Shown one piece after another: positions 34,864 through 43,679 of a stretch of 64,000 nucleotides of DNA. This stretch comes from Streptomyces sp. 35G-GA-8 (lineage in GTDB: Bacteria; Actinomycetota; Actinomycetes; Streptomycetales; Streptomycetaceae): NCBI RefSeq assembly GCF_023534745.1, contig NZ_JAMHJQ010000012.1, positions 185,640-249,639 on the forward strand, written 5' to 3'. Position 1 is the first letter of the stretch. Each line of letters opens with the position of its first letter. The position numbers were made by a program, and so were the translations under genes. The notes beneath the pieces were generated by a model, which was not told where the DNA came from, ran no database searches, and saw only the letters and a program-made list of their open reading frames with translations.

Positions 34864-35966
34864 AGCTCGACGGTCTGGAACTCCTGCGTGTCCGGATGCC
34901 GTTGGTGGCCCCGTTCCGGACGTCGTTCGGCACGCAGGACGAACGTGATCTGCTGCTCCTGCGCGTCGTGACGCCGTCGGCGGAGGGCTGGGGCGAGTGC
35001 GTCGCGATGACGGGGCCGGTCTACTCCTCGGAGTACGTCGACGGAGCCGAGCACGTACTGCGGAACTTCCTGATACCGGCGGTCCTGGCGGCGGACGGCG
35101 TCACGGCGCACATGGTCGCGCCCCTCCTCGCCAGGTACAAGGGTCACCGGATGGCGAAGGCCGCCCTGGAGATGGCCGTGCTCGACGCCGAACTCCGCGC
35201 GCGTGGCCAGTCCTTCGCCTCGGCCCTCGGCTCCACCCGCGACTCCGTGCCCTGCGGGGTCTCGGTCGGCATCGTGGACTCGATACCGCGACTCCTGGAT
35301 GTCGTCGGCGGCTATCTGGACGACGGCTATGTCCGCATCAAACTGAAGATCGAACCCGGCTGGGACATCGAGCCGGTACGCGCGGTCCGCGAGCGCTTCG
35401 GCGACGGCGTACTGCTCCAGGTCGACGCCAACACGGCGTACACCCTGGCCGACGCGCCCCGCCTCGCCCGTCTCGACCCCTTCGAACTCCTCCTCATCGA
35501 GCAGCCGCTGGAGGAGGAGGACATCCTCGGCCACGCCGAGCTGGCCCGCCGTATCCGAACGCCGATCTGCCTGGACGAGTCGATCGTCTCCGCCCGGTCC
35601 GCGGCCGACGCGATCACGCTCGGCGCCTGCCGGATCGTGAACATCAAACCCGGCCGTGTCGGCGGGTACCTGGAGGCCCGGCGGGTGCACGACGTCTGCG
35701 CGGCCCACGGGATCCCCGTGTGGTGCGGCGGCATGATCGAAACAGGGCTCGGGCGGGCGGCCAACATCGCGCTCGCCTCGCTGCCCGGCTTCACGCTCCC
35801 CGGCGACACGTCGGCGTCGGACCGGTTCTACCGGACCGACATCACCGAGCCGTTCGTCCTGCGCGACGGGCACCTGCCCGTGCCGTCGGGGCCCGGCCTG
35901 GGCGTGTCCCCGGTTCCGGACCTGCTGGCGGCCGTCACCACCTCGAAAGTCTGGATCGGTTCATAA
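34860..35966 (+). CDS. N-acylamino acid racemase / o-succinylbenzoate synthase-like enolase-superfamily enzyme
   Basis: 368 residues of the muconate-lactonising enolase subgroup. The full catalytic set is visible: K161-L-K163 (RIKLKIEPG), metal ligands D189 (QVDANTAYTL), E214 (LIEQPLEEED) and D239 (CLDES), and the second base K263 (NIKPGRVGG). In this family the two lysines exchange the alpha proton of N-acylamino acids (racemisation) or dehydrate the menaquinone precursor. With no menaquinone genes nearby and with M20, D-aminoacylase-relic and peptide-transport neighbours, the racemase role is favoured. It starts in an ATGA overlap with the GNAT gene. Confidence 0.9.
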   Translation: MKLDGLELLRVRMPLVAPFRTSFGTQDERDLLLLRVVTPSAEGWGECVAMTGPVYSSEYVDGAEHVLRNFLIPAVLAADGVTAHMVAPLLARYKGHRMAKAALEMAVLDAELRARGQSFASALGSTRDSVPCGVSVGIVDSIPRLLDVVGGYLDDGYVRIKLKIEPGWDIEPVRAVRERFGDGVLLQVDANTAYTLADAPRLARLDPFELLLIEQPLEEEDILGHAELARRIRTPICLDESIVSARSAADAITLGACRIVNIKPGRVGGYLEARRVHDVCAAHGIPVWCGGMIETGLGRAANIALASLPGFTLPGDTSASDRFYRTDITEPFVLRDGHLPVPSGPGLGVSPVPDLLAAVTTSKVWIGS

Positions 35967-35972
35967 CACCGT

Positions 35973-35989
35973 ACGAAATCGGTGGTAAC
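35973..35989 (+). promoter_or_regulatory. Shared motif upstream of pucR, candidate operator
   Basis: ACGAAATCGGTGGTAAC. A close copy, ACGA-ATCGGTGGCGAC, lies at 37947-37962 upstream of the peptide-binding-protein gene. Both gaps flank the PucR regulator, so this may be its binding site. A second structure, GTTGG-aCCGGa-CCAAC, lies at about 35993-36009. Confidence 0.4.
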
Positions 35990-36039
35990 TTCGGTTGGAC
36001 CGGACCAACGGGTCCCGGTACGTCCGGGGTTACCTTCAG

Positions 36040-37722
36040 GTGGTGCTGACACCGGTGCCCGGCAAACCACATACCAGCCTGGCACGTGTCCTCGACGACC
36101 TCGGGGACATGCTGCTGGAGTCCATCGCGGGCGGCCGGAGCGCCCGCCGGCGGCTCGGCGGGGTGGTCATACACGACCCGCTCGACGCATCGGAGTTCCC
36201 CGCCCAGGCCGTCGTCCTCGGCGTGGGGGTCCATGAACCGGACGACGTCGTACGCCTCCTGCACGACCTCGGCCACAAGGGCGCGGCGGCGCTCGTCGTC
36301 CGGTCCCCGTTCATCCCGACAGCCGGGGTCCGGCGGGCCGCCGACCTGTCCGGCGTCGCGCTCCTCGGACTCACCCGGGGCGCCTCGTGGGCACAGGTCG
36401 CCGCCATGCTCCGGACCCTGCTCGTGGAGGGTGACGTCGGCGACGTGTCTCCGCAGACGCTCGGCGGCATGCCGTCGGGTGACCTCTTCGCGCTGGCCAA
36501 CGCGGTCGCCGCGCTGCTGGACGCGCCCGTGACGATCGAGGACCGCAGCTCACGGGTGCTGGCCTTCTCCGGCCGCCAGGACGAGGCCGACCAGTCACGC
36601 GTCGAGACGATCCTGGGCCGCCAGGTGCCGGAACGCTTCACTCAAGGCCTGGAACGCGACGGCGTCTTCGAACGGATCTACCGCGATCAGGCCCCTGTGT
36701 ACGTCCCTCCGCTGCGCGATGAGTCGATGACCATCCCACGGGTGGCGCTCGCGGTGCGGGCCGGCGACGAGATCCTGGGGTCGATCTGGGCGGCGGTGCC
36801 CGGACCCCTGTCCGGGGAACGGACGCAGGCGCTGATCGACGCCGGCAAAGTCGTCGCGCTCCATATGCTCCGGCTGCGCGCGGGTGCCGACGTCGAACGA
36901 CGGCTGCGGGCCGACCTGGTGAGCACGGCGCTGGAAGGCGGCACGGGGGCGCCCGAGGCGATCGCGCGGCTCGGCCTCCAGGGTCAGCCCGCGATCGTGC
37001 TGGCACTGGGTCTGTTCGGCGGCCCGGAAGGGGATCTCGCGGGTGATCCGTTCGCCGAGGACGATCTGCGCCGGGTCGCGGACCGCCAGCGCATCGCGGA
37101 CGCGCTGGCCATGCATCTGAGCGCCGTCCAGGCACGCTCAGCCGTGGCACTCTTGGGCGACGTCGCCTACGGCATCGTGCCGATGCCCGGGAACGGGGCG
37201 GACTTCGAGGAACGGTCGGTCCGCGTCGCGGCCACGTTCCTGGAGCGCACCGGGCACCGGGTGGCGGCCGCGATCGGCATCGGCCCGCCCGCCCTCGACG
37301 GCACCGGCCTCAGCCGCTCGCGCGACGGCGCGGACCGGGCGCTGCGGGTGCTGCTCACCAACCCGGGCGCCCGACGGGTCACCACCGCCGAAGACGTCCA
37401 CGTCGACGCGCTCATGCTGGACCTCGCCGATCTGGCCGCCTCGCGCGGGGATGTGGCGACCGGTCCCATCGCCCGCCTCCTCGCCTACGACGACCGGCAC
37501 CAGTCACGGCTCGTCCACACGCTGTGGTGCTGGCTGGACGCGTTCGGCGACGTGGCCGCGGCGTCGGCGGCGGCGTATGTGCACCCCAACACCTTCCGGT
37601 ACCGCCTGCGCCGGCTCGCGGAGGTCGGCGGGATCAATCTCGACGACCCGGGCGAGCGGTTCGCGGCGATGCTGCAACTGCGGCTGCTGCCCCCCGCCGT
37701 TCGGCGCCCCGCCGGGGAGTGA
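36040..37722 (+). CDS. PucR-family transcriptional regulator
   Basis: About 560 residues. It has an N-terminal PucR-type sensing domain (about 1-120), a GGDEF-like degenerate middle region (about 280-440), and a C-terminal PucR helix-turn-helix (SAAAYVHPNTFRYRLRRLAE VGGINLDDP). PucR proteins respond to nitrogen compounds such as purines, amino acids or GABA. The start is uncertain: GTG 36040 or 36043 fits the normal N-terminus better than the distant TTG 35995. It lies inside the N-acylamino acid locus between the racemase and the transporter and is the obvious local regulator. Confidence 0.85.
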   Translation: MVLTPVPGKPHTSLARVLDDLGDMLLESIAGGRSARRRLGGVVIHDPLDASEFPAQAVVLGVGVHEPDDVVRLLHDLGHKGAAALVVRSPFIPTAGVRRAADLSGVALLGLTRGASWAQVAAMLRTLLVEGDVGDVSPQTLGGMPSGDLFALANAVAALLDAPVTIEDRSSRVLAFSGRQDEADQSRVETILGRQVPERFTQGLERDGVFERIYRDQAPVYVPPLRDESMTIPRVALAVRAGDEILGSIWAAVPGPLSGERTQALIDAGKVVALHMLRLRAGADVERRLRADLVSTALEGGTGAPEAIARLGLQGQPAIVLALGLFGGPEGDLAGDPFAEDDLRRVADRQRIADALAMHLSAVQARSAVALLGDVAYGIVPMPGNGADFEERSVRVAATFLERTGHRVAAAIGIGPPALDGTGLSRSRDGADRALRVLLTNPGARRVTTAEDVHVDALMLDLADLAASRGDVATGPIARLLAYDDRHQSRLVHTLWCWLDAFGDVAAASAAAYVHPNTFRYRLRRLAEVGGINLDDPGERFAAMLQLRLLPPAVRRPAGE

Positions 37723-37778
37723 GAGCGGGAAACCGCTGCGAGACATCGTTGGCCGGCGCTGCCGGAAAGGCTTCCGAA

Positions 37779-37801
37779 GGGTCGTGGAACTCCACGGACC
37801 C
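37779..37801 (+). terminator. Terminator-like hairpin after pucR
   Basis: GGGTC-GTGG pairs with CCAC-G-GACCC around the loop AACT, with one bulged base. It lies 57 bp after the pucR stop and may partly separate pucR from the transport genes. Confidence 0.45.
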
Positions 37802-37946
37802 CCGCCACCACCGGATGCTCAGGACGGGACATCACCGCGACGGCGGCCAGGGCGGCGGCGGACCGCGCGGCTTCGGCGCCGATCACCGCGGCGGCCGTCG
37901 AGTTCGTCCGCCGCGATGAATATCCGCCCCGATCTCGTCATTTCTC

Positions 37947-37962
37947 ACGAATCGGTGGCGAC
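37947..37962 (+). promoter_or_regulatory. Second copy of the pucR-region motif
   Basis: ACGAATCGGTGGCGAC matches the motif at 35973-35989 with one gap and two changes. It is 60 bp upstream of the binding-protein start, a good position for a regulator site. Confidence 0.4.
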
Positions 37963-38022
37963 GGCAGCGGTCGTATCATCCCAGAATCGCCTGCTCTCCC
38001 TCTCAGAGATCACGAGGTGCGC

Positions 38023-39678
38023 ATGTCGAAACTCAACGAACCGGGCCGCCGAGGCGGCAAGGTCGTCGACGCGGGCTCGACAAGGCGCGCGGCCTTACTC
38101 ATCGGCACGGTCACCGCCGTCGCTCTGACGACGAGTGCGTGCGGCGCGGGCGGGCAGTCCGGCCAGGACAGGACCGCGAACGGGAAGCCGGTGAACGGCA
38201 GGACATTCACCCAGGCGATCGCCTCCGACCCCGGCACTCTCGACCCGCACATGGCCGTCACATCGGTCGCTCTGCAGGTCGACCGTTACCTCTACGACCC
38301 ACTGCTCCATCTCGACCCGGACGGGAAGCCGGTGGCGGGACTCGCCGAGAAGTGGACCGTCACGACCGACAAGGCCACCTTCACCCTGCGCAGCGGGATC
38401 ACCTGCGCCGACGGCTCGCCGCTGACCGCGAAGGATGTCGCCGCGAACATCAACTTCGTCGGCGACCCGGCCAACAAGTCGCCGATAGCGGGCCTGAACA
38501 TCACTCCGGGCACGAAGGCGACGGCCGACGACGCGACCCGCACCGTCACCCTCACCAGCGGTGCGCCGGACGCGTTCCTGCTCCGTAACGCGGGCAGCCT
38601 GCCGATCGTGTGCGCGGCGGGCCTCAAGGACCGTTCGCTGCTCGCCAAGGGCGGCGCCGGTACCGGGATGTTCAGCCTCACCGACGCCGTGCCCAACGAC
38701 CACTACACGCTCACCCGGCGCAAGGATTACACATGGGGGCCGGGCGCGTGGAAGAAGGACCAGCCGGGGCTGCCCGAGCGCGCGATCATACGCGTGATCC
38801 CCAACGCGAGCACGGCGTCGAACCTGTTGCTGTCCGGCGAGCTCAACGCGGCCGAGATCTACGGGCCCGACAAGAAACGGCTCTCCGCCCGGAAGTTGTT
38901 CCACATCGACTATCTCTCCGTCATGGGCGAGATGTTCTTCAACCAGGCCGAAGGCCGGGTGAGCGCGGACGACGGCGTCCGGCGCGCCCTGGTCCAGTCA
39001 CTCGACCTGGCGAAGATCGGCAAGGTCCTCACGGGCGGGGACGGCGAACCGGCCACCGGGATGGTCACCGCCGAACCCAAGTCCTGTACGGGCGACTCCG
39101 TGACGGGCAATCTGCCCGCGTACGACCCGGCCGCGGCCAAGTCGGCGCTGGACGCGGCCGGTTGGCGCACGGGCCCGGACGGCGTACGCGCCAAGGACGG
39201 CAAGCGGCTCGCCCTCGATGTGATCTACGGGAGCCAGTTCGGGCCGACGGCGGCGCCCACCGCCGAGCTGGTGCAGAAGACTTGGCAGGACATCGGCGTC
39301 GATGTCGCGCTGAAGAGCGCCGACAGCAGCAGTGTCAGCCGTGCGATGTTCGACACCGGCGACTGGGACGTCTCGATGAATCCGGTGGGCTCCGCGCTGC
39401 CGAGCCAGGTCGTGGCGTTCCTCTCGGGGCCGAAGCCGCCGCAGGGCACGAACTTCGCGCACATCGAGAACGCGACGTATGAGGCGAAGGTGCGCGAGGC
39501 GATGACGAAGACCGGCGAAGCGAGCTGTCCCGACTGGCTCGCCGCCGAGACGGCACTGGTCAAGGAGGTCGACGCGGTGCCGTACATGAACTCCGTCAAC
39601 TCGTACTTCGGCAACGGCGCGCGGTTCGAGCTCAGCCAGGACAGCATCACCCCGACATCCATCCGGATGTATTCCTGA
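38023..39678 (+). CDS. Peptide-binding lipoprotein of an ABC importer (SBP family 5)
   Basis: 551 residues from ATG 38023, with GAGG 5 bp upstream. The N-terminus is a lipoprotein signal (ALLIGTVTAVALTTSACGAG; the Cys of TSAC is lipidated). The family-5 extracellular solute-binding fold follows, with the early signature FTQAIASDPGTLDPHMAVTS and DRYLYDPLLHLDPDG, and LRSGITCADGSPLTAKDV. It is anchored outside the membrane and delivers peptides, or N-acylated amino acids in this context, to the permeases encoded next. Its stop overlaps the first permease start. Confidence 0.9.
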   Translation: MSKLNEPGRRGGKVVDAGSTRRAALLIGTVTAVALTTSACGAGGQSGQDRTANGKPVNGRTFTQAIASDPGTLDPHMAVTSVALQVDRYLYDPLLHLDPDGKPVAGLAEKWTVTTDKATFTLRSGITCADGSPLTAKDVAANINFVGDPANKSPIAGLNITPGTKATADDATRTVTLTSGAPDAFLLRNAGSLPIVCAAGLKDRSLLAKGGAGTGMFSLTDAVPNDHYTLTRRKDYTWGPGAWKKDQPGLPERAIIRVIPNASTASNLLLSGELNAAEIYGPDKKRLSARKLFHIDYLSVMGEMFFNQAEGRVSADDGVRRALVQSLDLAKIGKVLTGGDGEPATGMVTAEPKSCTGDSVTGNLPAYDPAAAKSALDAAGWRTGPDGVRAKDGKRLALDVIYGSQFGPTAAPTAELVQKTWQDIGVDVALKSADSSSVSRAMFDTGDWDVSMNPVGSALPSQVVAFLSGPKPPQGTNFAHIENATYEAKVREAMTKTGEASCPDWLAAETALVKEVDAVPYMNSVNSYFGNGARFELSQDSITPTSIRMYS

Positions 39679-40700
39679 TGGCGGCCACCGTCCCCGCACC
39701 TGCTCCCGCGACATCCACGACCGTGGCGCCCGGCGCGCGTGCCGGAGTCCGGGGCAGCCCCTGGCTGCTGTTCGCCCGGCGCCGGCTCGGCCGGTTCGTC
39801 GTGTCGCTGTGGGTGCTGGTGACCACGGCGTTCCTGATGATCCAGCTGGTCCCGGGCGACCCGGTCCGGGCGTCGTTGGGGCTGAGCGCGCCCGCCGAAC
39901 TGGTCGAGGCCCGGCGGCAGGCGCTGGGCCTGGACGACCCGGTGTGGGTGCAGTACGGCCACTATCTGGGCGGTCTGTTCACCGGTGACTTCGGCATGTC
40001 GATGGGGAGTGACCTGCCGGTCTCGCAGGTGATCGGCGACCGGCTGCCCGCGACGCTGGAGCTGGCGGTCCTGGCGTTCGCGGTGGTGGTCGTCGTGGCG
40101 ATCCCGGTGGGTGTTCTGTCCGCGGTACTGACCCGGGGCGGCAGGCGGCGCGGTGGCGAGCTGGCTTTCACCTCGGTGAGCGTTCTCCTGGCCGCCGTCC
40201 CCGAGTTCCTGGTCGCGGTCGGTCTGGTCGCGCTGTTCGCTGTCCGTCTGGGCTGGTTCCCGGTCGCCGGCGGCGACGGCGCGAGCGCGTACGTACTGCC
40301 GGTGGTGGCAATGGCGGTCGGCCCGGCGGCGGTGCTGGCACGGATCGTACGGGTGGAGATGCTCTCGGTCCTCGGCGCCGACTTCATCCGCACCGCGCGG
40401 GCGAAACGGCTGCCGGCCCGTGCGGTGTACCTACGGCACGCGCTGCCGAACGCGCTGACCGCGGCGCTGACCCTGGGCGGGCTGATGTTCACCTCGATGG
40501 TCGCGGGCACGGTGCTGGTGGAGAACGTCTTCGCCTGGCCGGGACTGGGCTCGACGATCGTGTCGTCGATTCTGGAGAAGGACTATCCGCTGGTGCGGGG
40601 CATCGTGCTCGTGTACGGCATCGCGGTACTTCTGGTGAATCTGACGGTCGATGTGCTGCTGGCGCTGATCGACCCGCGCTCGACGATCCGGGAGAGCTGA
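39678..40700 (+). CDS. DppB-type ABC permease
   Basis: 340 residues with six membrane helices, of the oligopeptide/dipeptide/nickel permease class. Marks are VVSLWVLVTTAFLMIQLVPG DPVRASLG near the N-terminus and the ATPase-docking EAA loop region (FIRTARAKRLPARAVYLRHA LPNAL). It starts in a TGATG overlap with the binding protein and stops 1 bp before the next gene. The N-terminal 30 residues are an Ala/Pro/Thr-rich cytosolic extension. Confidence 0.9.
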   Translation: MAATVPAPAPATSTTVAPGARAGVRGSPWLLFARRRLGRFVVSLWVLVTTAFLMIQLVPGDPVRASLGLSAPAELVEARRQALGLDDPVWVQYGHYLGGLFTGDFGMSMGSDLPVSQVIGDRLPATLELAVLAFAVVVVVAIPVGVLSAVLTRGGRRRGGELAFTSVSVLLAAVPEFLVAVGLVALFAVRLGWFPVAGGDGASAYVLPVVAMAVGPAAVLARIVRVEMLSVLGADFIRTARAKRLPARAVYLRHALPNALTAALTLGGLMFTSMVAGTVLVENVFAWPGLGSTIVSSILEKDYPLVRGIVLVYGIAVLLVNLTVDVLLALIDPRSTIRES

Positions 40701-40701
40701 G

Positions 40702-42681
40702 ATGACGGCTGAGACGACGGAGAGCCCGCGGAGGGCGGAGCCGGAAGCGGCGGCGGGAACGCGAAAGCGAGCCGCACGCTGGCCGGCGGCCGTACGCACA
40801 CCGATCGGCGCGTGCTCCGCCGTCCTGCTGGCGGCCGTGGTCCTCCTGGCCGTCCTGGCACCGGTCCTGTGGGGCGACAGGGCAGCCGCGATCGACACCG
40901 ACGCGATCGGCCAAGGCCCCTCCCGGGCACACCTGCTGGGCACGGACTCCCTCGGCCGCGACATCTTCTACCGCACACTGGTGGCGACCAGGCTTTCCGT
41001 CGAACTGGCGGTGACCGCCACCGCCATCGGCGTCATGGCCGGACTGGTCCTGGGAACCCTGCCGACGGTGCTGCCGCGCCGGGCCGGCCGGCTGGTGACG
41101 TCCGCGGTGAACATCGCGGTGGCGTTCCCCGGTCTGCTGCTGGCGCTGTTCTTCGCGGTCATCTTCGGCGTCGGCACCCGCGGCGCGATGTTCGCGATCG
41201 CGTTCGCCATGGCGCCCGCGTTCGCGCGGCTGGCACAGACGCTCGCCGCCTCCGTGGTGGCGCGGGACTACGTGTCGGCGGCCCGGGTCGCCGGCGTCGG
41301 CCGGATACGGCTGCTGGTACGGCACATCCTGCCCAACATCGGCGAGCCGCTGGTGGTGAACGCGACCGTCGGCGCCGGCACCGCCCTGCTCGCGTTCGCC
41401 GGGCTCTCGTTCCTCGGCATCGGCGTCCAGGCCCCCGCCTACGACTGGGGACGGCTGCTCGGCGAGGGCCTGGACGGGCTCTATGTGAACCCCGCGGTCG
41501 CCCTGGCACCGGGCGTGGCGGTGGTGCTCGCCGGGCTGGCGTTCAACCTCGTCGGCGAGACCGTCGCGGCGGTCGTCGGAGTCCGTACGCCGTCGGCGCG
41601 GATCCGGGAACGGCCGGTGCCGGCCGCCCGTACGGCGCCGGCCGAGAAGACCGGCATGGAGCCGCTGCTGGTGGTCGAGAACCTTCGGGTGGCGTTCCCC
41701 GGCCCGGCCGGCTGGACGGTGCCGGTGCGCGGCGTGAGCTTCACCGTCCGCGCCGGGGAGGCGATCGGCGTCGTCGGGGAGTCCGGGTCCGGCAAGAGCC
41801 TGACCGCGCTGGCGGTGTCACGCCTCATCGAGGCGCCGGGTGTGGTGACCGCGGACCGGCTGGAGTTCGCGGGTACGCCGCTGCTGACGACCCCGGAACG
41901 GGAGTTGCGCGGCGTACTCGGCACCTCGCTCGCGATGGTGTTCCAGGACCCGATGACCTCCTTCAACCCGACCCTGCGGACCGGGCGGCAACTCGCGGAG
42001 GTGTCCGAACAGCACCAGGGCCTGTCACGGGGACCGGCGCTCGCCCGAGCCGTCGACCGGCTGCGGGCGGTGCGGATTCCCGCCGCCGAGCGACGCGCAC
42101 GGCAGTACCCGCATGAGTTCTCCGGCGGGATGCGGCAGCGCGCGATGATCGGCATGGGCCTGATGGGGCAGCCCCGGCTGATCGTGGCCGACGAACCGAC
42201 GACTGCGCTGGACGTCACCGTGCAGCGGCAGTTGCTGCGCCTGCTGGCACGGACGCGGGAGACCGAGAACGCCGCGATCCTGCTGATCAGCCACGACATC
42301 GCGGTCGTCGGGCAGACCTGCGACCGGATCCTCGTCATGTACGCCGGGCGCGTCGTGGAGGACCTGCCGACCGCCGACCTGACGACCGTGCCCCAACACC
42401 CGTACTCACGCGCGCTGCTGGACGCGACCGTCGAGCTGGACACCGACCGCGACAGGCCGCTGGCGGTGATTCCCGGGCGTCCACCCGAGCCGGACCGGAT
42501 ACCGGTGGGCTGCGCGTTCGCGGCCCGGTGCGAGCGGGCCACGGAGCGGTGCGCGGCGGAGGACCCGGAGCCGGTACCGGTCGGGCCGGGACACCGGGTC
42601 GCCTGCTGGCACCCGCACGTACCTGAAACCGCCGGCCCGCGGTCCGGCCGGGAAACCGTCACCGCCGGAGGGGACGAATGA
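40702..42681 (+). CDS. Fused DppC-type permease and DppD-type ATPase
   Basis: 659 residues. Residues 1-300 form a DppC-type permease (LLGTDSLGRDIFYRTLVATR; EAA loop YVSAARVAGVGRIRLLVRHI LPN). After a linker, residues about 320-640 form an ABC ATPase with Walker A GVVGESGSGKSLTAL, Q-loop MVFQDPMTSFNP, signature FSGGMRQRAMI, Walker B LIVADEPTTALD and H-loop SHDIAV. The oligopeptide-type C-terminal Cys motif follows (GCAFAARCERATERCAAEDP). One polypeptide thus couples membrane path and motor. Such fusions are known in actinobacterial peptide importers. It overlaps the next ATPase by ATGA. Confidence 0.9.
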   Translation: MTAETTESPRRAEPEAAAGTRKRAARWPAAVRTPIGACSAVLLAAVVLLAVLAPVLWGDRAAAIDTDAIGQGPSRAHLLGTDSLGRDIFYRTLVATRLSVELAVTATAIGVMAGLVLGTLPTVLPRRAGRLVTSAVNIAVAFPGLLLALFFAVIFGVGTRGAMFAIAFAMAPAFARLAQTLAASVVARDYVSAARVAGVGRIRLLVRHILPNIGEPLVVNATVGAGTALLAFAGLSFLGIGVQAPAYDWGRLLGEGLDGLYVNPAVALAPGVAVVLAGLAFNLVGETVAAVVGVRTPSARIRERPVPAARTAPAEKTGMEPLLVVENLRVAFPGPAGWTVPVRGVSFTVRAGEAIGVVGESGSGKSLTALAVSRLIEAPGVVTADRLEFAGTPLLTTPERELRGVLGTSLAMVFQDPMTSFNPTLRTGRQLAEVSEQHQGLSRGPALARAVDRLRAVRIPAAERRARQYPHEFSGGMRQRAMIGMGLMGQPRLIVADEPTTALDVTVQRQLLRLLARTRETENAAILLISHDIAVVGQTCDRILVMYAGRVVEDLPTADLTTVPQHPYSRALLDATVELDTDRDRPLAVIPGRPPEPDRIPVGCAFAARCERATERCAAEDPEPVPVGPGHRVACWHPHVPETAGPRSGRETVTAGGDE

Positions 42682-43679
42682 GCGAGTTGGTGTTCGACGC
42701 GGTGAGCGTGCGCTACGGCGGCGGACACGGCGGCCTGACCGCCGTCGACCGGGTCAGCCTGACCGTCCCCAGCGGCCAAGTGGTCGGCCTGGTCGGGGAG
42801 TCGGGCTCGGGCAAGTCGACGCTGGCGCGGGCCGCGGTCGGCCTGACGCCGGTCAGCTCGGGCCGTGTCCTGCTCGACGGCACCGACATACGCCGCCTGC
42901 CGAGGCGCCGACCGCTCCAGATGGTGTTCCAGGACCCGTACTCCTCCCTCGACCCCCGCATGAGCATCGGCGAGTCGATCACCGAGGCCATGCCGCGCGC
43001 CGCGCACCCAGGCCCGGCCGGCCGGCGTGCCGAGGTGGCCCGGCTGCTCGGCCTGGTCAACCTGGACCCCGACCGCGCCGCCGTGCTGCCCCGGCAGCTC
43101 TCCGGCGGCCAGCGCCAACGCGTCGCACTGGCAAGGGCGCTGGCCGGACAGCCGCGGGTGCTCATCGCCGACGAGATCACCTCCGCACTGGACGTCTCGG
43201 TGCAGGGCGCCGTACTCAACCTGGTCCGTTCCGTGCAGCGGCAGCTGAGCCTGTCGATGCTGTTCATCTCCCACAACCTCGCCGTGGTGCGCTACGTCAG
43301 CGACATCGTCGCCGTCATGTACCTCGGTCGCATTGTGGAGGCGGGCCCCGCCGAGCAGGTACTCAATGACCCGCGGCACCCCTACACCCGCGACCTGCTC
43401 GCCGCCGCGCCGTCCGCGCACATGGGCCTGTTCGACGACGAAGGGGACGCTGAGGGCGCCCTCCGCGACATCGACCCGCCCGACCCGCACCATCCACCAA
43501 CGGGCTGTCGCTACCACCTCCGCTGCTCGATCGGCCCGCTCGCGCACCCCGAGCGCACCGTCTGCGTCACCACCGACCCGGTCGACGACGCGATCCGCCG
43601 TCGCCACCGGGCGGCCTGCCACTTCACCGGAAGCGGCACCGGACAACTCGCCCCACCCAAAGGAGGCAGCCCGCTATGA
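42678..43679 (+). CDS. DppF-type ABC ATPase
   Basis: 333 residues: Walker A GLVGESGSGKSTLAR, Q-loop MVFQDPYSSLDP, signature LSGGQRQRVAL, Walker B VLIADEITSALD, H-loop SHNLAV, and the C-terminal peptide-importer motif (GCRYHLRCSIGPLAHPERTV C). It is the second ATPase of the importer, working with the fused permease-ATPase. It starts in an ATGA overlap and its stop overlaps the start of the peptidase fusion, so uptake and hydrolysis genes are tightly coupled. Confidence 0.92.
   Translation: MSELVFDAVSVRYGGGHGGLTAVDRVSLTVPSGQVVGLVGESGSGKSTLARAAVGLTPVSSGRVLLDGTDIRRLPRRRPLQMVFQDPYSSLDPRMSIGESITEAMPRAAHPGPAGRRAEVARLLGLVNLDPDRAAVLPRQLSGGQRQRVALARALAGQPRVLIADEITSALDVSVQGAVLNLVRSVQRQLSLSMLFISHNLAVVRYVSDIVAVMYLGRIVEAGPAEQVLNDPRHPYTRDLLAAAPSAHMGLFDDEGDAEGALRDIDPPDPHHPPTGCRYHLRCSIGPLAHPERTVCVTTDPVDDAIRRRHRAACHFTGSGTGQLAPPKGGSPL

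Larger units (their letters stand above)
37723..38022 (+). promoter_or_regulatory. Promoter region of the peptide-transport operon
   Basis: This 300-bp gap has no gene. It holds a terminator-like hairpin near its left end and, around 37947-37962, the motif shared with the pucR upstream region. The stretch 37917-37985 is less G+C-rich than the flanking genes, as expected for a promoter. Confidence 0.5.

Noticed and set aside
41481-43646. 721-codon minus-strand open frame
   Set aside because: Antisense to the two ABC ATPase modules; composition is typical of a shadow frame.
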